Source: Dugong dugon (lineage: Eukaryota; Chordata; Mammalia; Sirenia; Dugongidae). From it: a stretch of DNA of 64,000 nt. Positions 56,556-64,000 of this stretch are shown here, piece after piece. The position numbers and the translations under genes were made by a program. Below the pieces are notes generated by a model. That model was not told where the DNA came from, ran no database searches, and saw nothing but the letters and a program-made list of their open reading frames with translations. The stretch is taken from contig CM057465.1 of assembly GCA_030035585.1 (NCBI GenBank), positions 5,245,501-5,309,500 on the forward strand, in the 5' to 3' direction. Numbering within the stretch: the first letter of the stretch is position 1; each line of letters starts with the position of its first letter.

Positions 56556-56749
56556 AATCAGTTGCCATGGAGTCAGTTCTGACCCCATGTGTGTCAGAGT
56601 AGAACTGTGTTCCCTAGGGTTTTCAATGGCTGAGTTTTCAGAAGTAGATCACCAGGCCTTTCTTCAGAGGTGCCTCTGGGTGGACCCGAACTGCCAACCT
56701 TCGGGTTAGCAGCCGAGCGTGTTGGCCGTTTGCACACCTAGGGACTCCT
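56556..56749 (-). mobile_element. AfroSINE (type B)
   Basis: 'gttgccatggagtcagttct' tail, 'agaagtagatcaccaggcc' body, 'ttgcacacctagggactcc' head. Confidence 0.9.
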
Positions 56750-57330
56750 GGTTGGCCTGTAAACAATCTGATTTCCAGCTCCGAGGAGCCCTCCATGCCT
56801 CTGGTTTGTGCACGAGGACCTTGGCGTGGTTACGAGCGTTAGACAGGACCGGCTTCCTAGGCCGTGTTCGGACACACTTGGGCGAGGGGGTAATTGCTGC
56901 AGAGTGAGCTCTAAGAAAAATGACATCCTGGGGGGCGCTTCCGGGGACAGCCCTGCAGAGTCTTTGTAAGTCCTCACAAGGATGCCCAAGTGCAGGTGTG
57001 GGCCGGGTCGGCCTCTGTTCTTTTGTGAGAAGTTATCGGTGTCATTTACGCCCCCTTTGGAAGCCCCTGGGGCCCCGAGGTCCTTTTGCCAGCGGTCTTT
57101 GTGCTCGGCGCCCATTCAGCTCTCCCCGTCCATCTGAACAAGCGCCGCACGGCTGTCATTGTCCCTGTGGTTACCCATCAACCACCGCCTGCCTGTCTAG
57201 GGCTGTTCGTTCCCATGGTTACCGCCACCCCTGTGAATATGATCTCTGGGCCTGGGGGAGGGGATGGCAGGGGCTACTTATGAAAGGTTCTCTCCACCAG
57301 GCCAGGAAAGCTGCAGGAATCTTCTGCCCC
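56750..57330. other. Intronic sequence, no gene seen
   Basis: Unique sequence. Open frames at 56719-57348 overlap SINE DNA and lack domains. Confidence 0.4.
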
Positions 57331-57532
57331 AAGTCCCTGGGGGTGTAGACAGTGAACGTGCTCAGCTGCCAACCGCAAGGTTGGAGGTTTGAGCCTGCCC
57401 AGCGGTGCCTCAGAAGAAAGGCCTGGTGATGTACTTCTGAAAAATCAGCCGCTGAAAACCCTGTGGAGCACAGTTCTACTCTGACACACATGGGGTTACC
57501 ATGAGTGGGGGTCGACTCCATGACATTTTGTT
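57331..57532 (+). mobile_element. AfroSINE (type B)
   Basis: Head 'aagtccctgggggtgtagac', B box 'ggaggtttgagcctgccc', tail 'accatgagtgggggtcgac', then a T-run. Confidence 0.9.
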
Positions 57533-57625
57533 TTTTTTTTTAAAAGAAGTCCTAATGAAGAAACCTTTATTGAGAGACATACAATGTATTTGAATAAATG
57601 GAGAGACATTCCTTGTTCATGAATA

Positions 57626-57711
57626 ACCCACTGACATCCAGTTGATTCCGATTCATAGCAACCCTACAGGACAGAGAAGAACTACCCCATAGGGTTTCCA
57701 AGGCTATAAAT
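57626..57711 (-). mobile_element. AfroSINE tail fragment
   Basis: Only the tail half is present: 'catccagttgattccgattc' to 'ggtttccaaggctataaatc'. It ends where repeat X begins. Confidence 0.75.
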
Positions 57712-57990
57712 CTTTTTTTCTTTTTATTGTTGTGCTTTAAGTGAAAGTTTACAATTCAAGTTAGTCTCTCATACAACAATTTATACACACATTGTTATGT
57801 GACCCTACTTGCTCTCCCTGTACTGTGACAGCACACTCCTCCTTTCCACCCCGGATTTCCCGTGTCCATTCAACCAGCTTCTGACCCACTCTGCCTTCTC
57901 ATCTCGCCTCCGGACAGGAGCTGCCCATTTAGTCTCAGGTATCCACTTGAGCTAAGTACACTCTTCACGAGTATCATTTTATGTCCAAGA
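57712..57990 (-). mobile_element. Second copy of repeat 'X'
   Basis: T-rich left edge and 'ttattgttgtgctttaagtg' begin a block nearly identical in order to 10002-10290, including 'ctgtactgtgacagcacac' and 'tttccaccccggatttccc'. Shared T-rich start and variable length fit a poly(A)-tailed element truncated at its 5' end. Confidence 0.75.
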
Positions 57991-58017
57991 CTGGTTTTTT
58001 GAGTGACTGTCCTTGGG

Positions 58018-58104
58018 ATAAATTCAGCTACTGAAAAACCCTATGGAACACAGTTCTCCACGTGAGGTTGCCAGGAGTCTCGGCTGACTTGCCCGGCAGT
58101 GGTT
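58018..58104 (+). mobile_element. AfroSINE (type B) tail fragment
   Basis: 'ttcagctactgaaaaaccct', 'acacagttctccacgtgagg' and 'gccaggagtctcggctgac' represent only the 3' half of a type B SINE. Confidence 0.65.
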
Positions 58105-58663
58105 TTTTTTTTAATGCACCTTTACTCTGTCCTGAGGAGACTGTGAGCAAGCTTCCCTGTTAGAGCAGCGCCCGCCGGGGAGGGTTAGGCACCCGGCTGT
58201 GGGCGAGAGGCCGAGTGGTATCTGAGTGGGGAGAAACTGGAGCTGGGATGTGCAGAAATAATCCAGAGGTGGAGGAGACAAGCTGGGGCACCTGCTGAGC
58301 CCTGAGTATAACTTGGCCCTGTCTTTGGAGCCAGGAGTGGGGAGGGGGAATGCCTGAGGGATTCTGGCAGTGGAGGGAGGCCCTCTGGGGTGGCAGGCAG
58401 TCCTGGGGCCTGGTGTGGTCCAGTGGAGAGGAAGAGGCAGGCTGTGACTTTGTACGAGGGGTTTTTACACAGTCAAGGGGATCCAGGCCCTCGGGGTCAT
58501 GGGGGGTCCAGAAGGGACCCGGCCCTGGCTAGCAGCTGGCACATGGGGACATTGATTCCATCCAAAGTTAGAAATGTCTGCCAAATATCCCACAGTAATG
58601 CAACTGATGGAGGTCAAGGTTGTTTCCCATTTCTTGTTATTATAACAAAGTGGTGACTATCCT
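58105..58663. other. Intronic sequence, no gene seen
   Basis: Unique sequence. No coding or repeat signal supported. Confidence 0.4.
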
Positions 58664-58840
58664 CGTCCCTGGCTGGTGCATATGGTTAATGTGCTCAGCT
58701 GCTAACCAAAAGGTTGGAGGTTCGGGTCCACCCAGGGGTGCCTCGGAAGAAAGGCCTGGTGATCTACTTCCAAAAACTCAGGCATTGAAAACCCTGGGGA
58801 GCCTAGTTCTACTCCTGACACACGTGGGGTTGCCACGGCT
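58664..58840 (+). mobile_element. AfroSINE (type B), tail shortened
   Basis: Head 'cgtccctggctggtgcatat', B box 'ggaggttcgggtccaccc', body 'gcctcggaagaaaggcctgg'. The usual 'gagtcggagtcgactcg' tail is largely missing after 'ggggttgccacgg'. Confidence 0.85.
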
Positions 58841-59627
58841 GGGTTTTGAGCGACTGTGCTTGAGATAAAGATCTTTGTGTACATACGCTGAGGATTCTTG
58901 AAAGTAGGTACATAGAAGTGGATTTGCTGGGTCGAAGGGTAAGTGATGGTGAGGTTTTGACTCAGTTTCCCAGCTGTCTTCTAAAAACGCTCCGTGAACG
59001 GACATGCGCATCACCAGCACCTGCACCCGTTAGCCTGCGTCTGCCTCGGGTTTGATGTGCTCATCGTCTACAATTTCTGCCAGTCCGATGGGTTCAATTT
59101 TTACCTTTCTCTGGTTCTTTTGGGGCAGAGCTTCTTTTCCAGTGTTGGCCATTTGCATTTCTTCTGTGGTTTGCCCCTCTCATCCTCTCTCAATTTTCTT
59201 CTACGGTTTCTGGTTTCGGGTCTAGCAGAAGGCGTTCTGGACCCCAGGTTTTAAAAAGTTCCTCATGTTTTCCTTGAACATGTTTACAGTCTTATCTTCC
59301 CGTGACGTAGAGTGATTTAACTGAGTTAATTTTGGGTAGTGGTAGGAGGCGGAAGTTTTATTTTCCCAGTGGTCTCAATGCCTTTCATTTGAAGAGTCCA
59401 CCCCTCTCCGCTTGAAATGCCACCTTTATCACAAGCTACATTCCCACAGCCACATAAAGGCTCCCATGTACCTCCTCCTATGCCCTCACCACCCCTTGAT
59501 TTTAATTACTGTTGTGTGATTGCGTATTCTGAAAACCAGTGGGGCCTATTTGCTGCCAGTGTTTTTTCATAACTTTACTAGAGCTATTTGCTTGGATTTT
59601 CTCTTCTGTGTGAACTTAATAAATGCC
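58841..59627. other. Intronic sequence with old L1 remnants
   Basis: From about 58900 the words 'gaagtggatttgctgggtcg' and 'catcaccagcacctgcacc' resemble an antisense L1 3' region up to about 59250. Divergence is high and the borders are not reliable. Confidence 0.4.
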
Positions 59628-60050
59628 CATATGCATGCAAAAGCTTGACGATGAATAAGGAGGACCGAAGAAGAATTGACGCCTTTGAATTGTGGTGTTG
59701 GAGAAGAATATTAAATATACCACGGACTGCCAAAAGAATGAAGAAATCTGTCTTGGAAGAAATACAACCAGAATGCTCCTTAGAAGCGAGGATGGCGAGA
59801 CTTTGTCTCATGTACTTTGGACATGTTATCTGGAGAGATCAGTCCCTGGAGAAGGACATCATGCTTGGTAAGATAGAGGGTCAGTGAAAAAGAGGAAGAC
59901 CCTCAACGAGATGGGTTGATACAGGGGCTACAACAATGGGCTCAAGCATAACAACGATTGTGAGGATGGCGCAGGGCCGGGCAGTGTTTCGTTCTGTTAC
60001 ATAGGGTCGCTATGAGTCAGAACCGACTCAACGGCACCTGACAACAACAA
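59628..60050 (+). mobile_element. RTE LINE 3' end, sense, well preserved
   Basis: The sense frame reads 'MNKEDRRRIDAFELWCWRRI', 'PECSLEARMARLCLMYFG' and 'RDQSLEKDIMLGKIEGQ'. It then meets a TGA at about 59885, where related copies appear to have CGA. The 3' tail 'cgctatgagtcagaaccgac' and 'cacctgacaacaacaag' is complete. 5' truncated and non-functional. Confidence 0.9.
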
Positions 60051-60271
60051 GGGTCTTTTGAAGCACAAGATAGTAGCACAAGTGTAGTCAAATAGGCCAG
60101 TGGAATTTTTAAACCCCGTAGGAATTCGGTTAAGAATTACATTGGATTTATAGATTACTTTGTTTAGTGGGTCAGATAGTGACCTCCCCAAATCTATGCC
60201 TATCTGGAACCTGTGAATGTGACCTTCTTTTGAAAATGGGTTTTTGCAGATGTAATTAAGAAGTTCAGCAA

Positions 60272-60960
60272 CCAACAGAAAATGAAATCAAATATATTAT
60301 TGCCAACAGCGTAAAAATATCAAATAGCTGGAAATAAATCTATTAAAAGATAGGTGGAAAACTATAAAACATCACTGAGAGAAATAAAAGAAGATTTAAA
60401 TAAATGGAGGGTGAAACCGTGTACCTGGATTAGAAGGGTCAATATTACAAAGACAACATTTCACCCCAAATTGATGTATAGGTTCAGTGCAATACTAATC
60501 AAAACCCACAGGATTGTTTTGGGGCACTTGACAAGCTGATTCTAAAATTTACATGAAAATAAGATTGGCCAAGAATAGCCAAAACAATCTTGAAGAAGAG
60601 GAAGGTGGGAGGAGCTGGTCTGCTTGCTGTCAAGGCTTGTTATAAAGCCACCGTAATTAAGAAGGTTTGGGTAGCAGCCCTGATGGTGCAGTGATTAAGA
60701 GCTCAGCTGGTAACCAGAAAAGGTGGACAGTTCGAATCCACCGGCAGTTCCTTGGAAACCCTATGGGGCAGTTCTACTCTGTCCTGTAGGGTCACTATGA
60801 GTCAGAATCGACTCGACCACCAGTATAATTGAATAGAGGTCCCAGAAAACAAACTCAGCATGTTTAGAAGCATAAACAGTTAAATAATAAGGAATAAATA
60901 TGGACATCATAGAGCTGAATTACGCTCTGTGAGAATATATTTTGTACCCGCCTTTTTTTC
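60272..60960 (+). mobile_element. L1 LINE ORF2 3' part, split by a SINE
   Basis: 'ggaaaactataaaacatcac', 'aatggagggtgaaaccgtg' and 'ttgaagaagaggaaggtgg' belong to the L1 ORF2 C-terminal coding region, broken by indels. A type A SINE interrupts it at 60672; related wording (gaggtcccagaaaacaaac) resumes after it. Confidence 0.75.
60672..60830 (+). mobile_element. AfroSINE (type A, short form) in L1
   Basis: Head 'gcagccctgatggtgcagtg', B box 'ggacagttcgaatccacc', tail 'cactatgagtcagaatcgac'. The tail is nearly the same as the RTE tail at 60005-60035. Confidence 0.92.
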
Positions 60961-61472
60961 TGAATGCACTTCATTCTGAATATTTTCTTTTGACCTGTCT
61001 TCCAGATTACTGACTTTTTTATCAACTGGATCTAATCTGTTCTTAAACCTATCTATTGAGTGCTTTGGTTATTGTGTTACTTGGTTCTAGAATTTCTACT
61101 TGGTTATTTTTCTGATCTGCCATGCCATTTTCTATGGTTACCTGGTCTCTATTGAAATGTTCAATCTTGTCTTTTGTCTCTTTGAACATGGTGAACATAG
61201 CAATTCTGAAGTCACTGTTTTATAACTCCTCTACAAGTCTGTTTTCTGTTGTCTCAGAGTATCTGTCAGTTTTCATTCAGGTGGTTTTCTCTCCTGTGTG
61301 CCTGGTTATTTTTTACTGTGTGCTGGACATTGTATTTTCAGACTTGTTTGTAGAAATAACATGGGGTCTAGGATTCTATTATTTTCCTCTAGAGAGATTT
61401 TTGTTGCATCTGGCAGATGCTAGGGTTACTAGTGTTCTGGGTCACCATCATCTATTAGGAATTGATGGATAT
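60961..61472. mobile_element. Probable old L1-family segment
   Basis: 'tattttcttttgacctgtct', 'acctatctattgagtgcttt' and 'gtgtgctggacattgtattt' resemble a degenerate L1M-type untranslated or coding segment. The family and orientation are not certain. The plus-strand open frame at 61122-61478 is judged to be part of the repeat. Confidence 0.4.
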
Positions 61473-62672
61473 TACTAGTTGTTATTAGTTGCCATCAAAC
61501 CAGATCTGACTCATGGCCACCTTATGTATAACAGAACAAAGTGTTGCTCTGTCCTGTGCCATCTTCATGATCATTGGTATGCTGGAGTCCAGTGTTCTGG
61601 CTATTGCATCAGTCTGTCTCATTGAAGATTTCCCTCATTTTTTCTGACCCTCTACTTTATCAACCATGATGTCCTTTTCTAGTGATTGGCCTTTCCTGAT
61701 GACATGTCCAAAGTAAGTGAGCTGAAGTCTTGCCATCCTGGCTTCTAAGGAGCATTCTGGTTGTATTTATTCTGAGACTGATTTGTTCATTCTTCTGTTA
61801 GTCCGTGGTATATTCAATATTTTTCACCAACACTACAGTTTGAATGCATCAGCTCTTCTTCTGGCTTCCGTTCTTATTGTCCAGCTTTCTCATGTATAGG
61901 AGGTGATTGAAAAGAACATGGCTTAGGTCAGGTGCACCTTAGTCATCAAAGTTACATCTTTGCTTTTTAAAACTTTAAAGAAGTTTTTTGCCTGAAATTT
62001 GCCCAATGCAATATATCATTTGATTTCTTGACCGCTGCTTCCATACATAGATTATGGATCCAAATAGAATGAAATGGACAACTTCGATTTTTTCTGCATT
62101 TTTCATGATGTTGTTCACTGGTCCAGTTGTGAAGATTTTTGTTTTCTTCACATTCAGATGTAATCCTTACTGAAGGCTGTAGTCCTTGATCTTCATCAGT
62201 AAGTGCTTCAAGTTGGCAAGTAAGGTTGTGCCATTTACTTATTGCAGGTTGTTAATGAATCTCTCCAATCCTAATGCTGTTCTTCTTCATAAAGTCCAGC
62301 TTCTCGGATTATTTTCACAGCATACAGATTGAATAAGCAAGGTGAAAGGGTACAACCCTGCTGAATACCTTTTCCAGTTTTGAACTCATCAGTATCCCCT
62401 TGTTCCATTCGATTGACTGCCCTTGATTCTCATACACATCCTGCATGAGCACAGCTAAGTGTTCTGCAATTCCCATTCTTTGTAATGTTACCTGTAATTT
62501 GTCATGATCTGCACAGTTGAATGCTTTCACATAGTTGATAAAACAAAGGTAAACATTTTTCTCCTAGTCTATACTTTCAGCCAAGATCCATCTGACATCA
62601 GCAATGATATCCCTCATTCCACGTCCTCTTCTGAATCCAGTTTGAACTTCTGGAAATTCCCTGTCAATGTCA
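61473..62672 (-). mobile_element. RTE LINE 3' two-thirds, antisense, old copy
   Basis: The longest uninterrupted RTE piece here. It runs from the 3' tail ('gttgttattagttgccatc') through the C-terminal block and into the reverse-transcriptase core; a minus frame reads 'KAFNCADHDKLQVTLQRMG' near 62500. It shows more substitutions than the copies at 43784 and 59628, suggesting an older insertion. The 5' end is missing and the frame is broken. Confidence 0.85.
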
Positions 62673-63449
62673 GATAGAGCACAGGAGCTGGTCCGGTATA
62701 CTCGTCAGTGCCTGACCCTTGGCACATGCCCATTCTCGTGGTTGAGCCAGGGATACATAAGTTTTCTGTTCTCTGTTACCCCCAATCTTTCCCAACAACA
62801 AAAATGCCTGGTGGATGTAACCCTCACTGGTCTCATTGTTTCTGTGAAAAACGTGGTCTGAGTTGCGGCTTATACAACCTGTTTGTGCATGGGGACTTCC
62901 AGTAGGCTGGTTCTTGGGAAGTGAATACAGTATATTGGCTAAGTTACTCATACAGATATCCTATTAGCCAATGAAATAGTGGCCAGGCCCAGGCACTTTT
63001 TCCAGCTGAATAGGATCTTTTCTGCTCCTCATACAGAAGAGATTTGCTAGGCAGTGTTAGAGCCAAGAAAACACAGACAATCACCATGAGGAGCTCCGTG
63101 ACTTCTTGCTTTTAAGACAGCCAGGGATTAAAGGTATTGAGATCTGAAGAATGAGAGGTACAGTTGTTGTCTTATGGTCTGCTGGAGGGACATGCTGCAG
63201 CCAACAGACACCGAGGAATGCGCTAGGGCGGCCTTCAGCTTTCCGTGCCCCTAGAGTTACCACGGCAACAAGTGTGGCATGCCACCCCTGGCCTCTTTCT
63301 CCTTAGCATGATCTTCATGACTTGGCTGTTGGGCTAAAATGTCATTCTGTCCCTGTTATTTGTAACTAATTGTTCCCTCCCCGCCCCACCACCCCGAAGA
63401 TCAAGCTGTACGCTGGCATATTTTATACATACGCTATATATGTCTTTGT
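62673..63449. other. Intronic sequence, possible unnamed repeat
   Basis: A minus open frame (62670-62951) overlaps this stretch but shows no recognisable domain. The text does not match a repeat family I can name. Confidence 0.35.
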
Positions 63450-63606
63450 AAGAGCCCTGGTGGCACAGTGGTTAAGCGTTTGGCTGCTAACCAAAGGGTC
63501 AGCAGTTCGAATTCACCGACCGCTCCTTGGAAACCCTACGGGGCAGTTCCTACTCTGTCTTATAGGGTCGCTATGAGTTGGAATCCACTCAGTGGCAATG
63601 GGTATG
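63450..63606 (+). mobile_element. AfroSINE (type A, short form)
   Basis: Head 'agagccctggtggcacagtg', B box 'cagcagttcgaattcacc', tail 'cgctatgagttggaatccac' and 'ggcaatgggta'. Low divergence. Confidence 0.92.
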
Positions 63607-64000
63607 TGCGCCTCTGTACATGGAAATGTAGTTCGTCTTTTATGGCAGAGTTCCCAAGATGTCATCTTTGCAGAGGTGACAAAGAATCCCCAGTAGCATA
63701 GAGCCCTTGGGTGAGTGAGGTCTGACTTCTGCGCCACCCCCCACCCTGCCCTGAGGGTATTCTTACCCTGCAGAGGCAGCAGCGAGCCCAGGATGGCCCC
63801 TGCATCTGTGTGTAACCAGATGCTGTCCAAGAATGGACGAGTCCCCCAGACTTAACTCAGGAAGAAAAACTGAGATGTGGGTTTCCAGCAGTGCGGCCTT
63901 GTCAGTGGGCCCTGGAGTGGGAGCGGAAAGGAGCCGCATCCCCACTGTCCTGGCTCAGGGGAGTGTCCCAGGCCTGCAGAGGGCCGGCCCCCAGACCAGC
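63607..64000. other. Intronic sequence at the window edge
   Basis: No gene, exon or repeat could be supported. Confidence 0.4.

Larger units (their letters stand above)
25754..64000 (+). other. CELSR1: CELSR1 intron 1, incomplete at the right edge
   Basis: No frame matching the expected exon 2 (EC9 remainder and first EGF-like repeats) was found on the + strand. The rest of the window is therefore read as intron. Human CELSR1 also has a very long first intron (general knowledge). Between 25760 and 27590 the sequence is unique and initially still GC-rich. Confidence 0.75.

Noticed and set aside
62670..62951. 93-codon minus-strand frame next to the old RTE, considered as a coding remnant
   Set aside because: No recognisable domain, no conserved motif, and it extends into the RTE border; chance openness is more likely.
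2786..63606. tRNA genes: many tRNA-like A/B boxes across the window
   Set aside because: Each belongs to an AfroSINE head followed by the SINE body and tail. None has an acceptor stem pairing and 3' terminator typical of a functional tRNA gene.

Overview
This window is vertebrate nuclear DNA from a placental mammal. It carries one recognisable protein-coding unit, the large first coding exon of CELSR1 (+ strand, 22201-25753), with its CpG-rich promoter. About 22 kb of upstream intergenic DNA lies before it and about 38 kb of intron 1 after it. The repeats point to an afrotherian host (elephant, manatee, hyrax or relatives). There are dozens of tRNA-derived AfroSINE copies, together with RTE-type LINE fragments whose 3' tail matches the SINE tail. 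The species cannot be fixed from sequence alone.

Region by region. 1-21389 is intergenic: old L2, MIR and L1 remnants, RTE fragments, several AfroSINEs, a solo MaLR-type LTR and stretches of unique sequence; no gene is supported there. 21390-22200 is a GC- and CpG-rich promoter/5'UTR block with GC boxes and a weak-context upstream ORF that overlaps the CELSR1 start out of frame. 22201-25753 encodes the signal peptide, the pre-cadherin region, cadherin repeats 1-8 and most of repeat 9. It ends at a consensus splice donor in phase 1. Exon 2 was not found, so everything to the right end is read as intron 1.

Intron 1 holds a roughly 1 kb G-rich 15/30-bp minisatellite with higher-order structure 2 kb after the donor, two smaller minisatellites (41-bp and 51-bp units), a TG-rich tract with long alternating pyrimidine-purine runs, two more solo LTRs, two short inverted-repeat DNA transposons, and many L1, RTE and AfroSINE copies. 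Several copies are nested with readable target-site duplications.

No multi-gene system, CRISPR array, non-coding RNA gene or new protein family was found. The most informative non-genic structures are the minisatellite, an RTE insertion with the layout expected of twin priming, and insertion stratigraphy dated by target-site duplications. Subfamily names are from memory; RepeatMasker with an afrotherian library would settle them.
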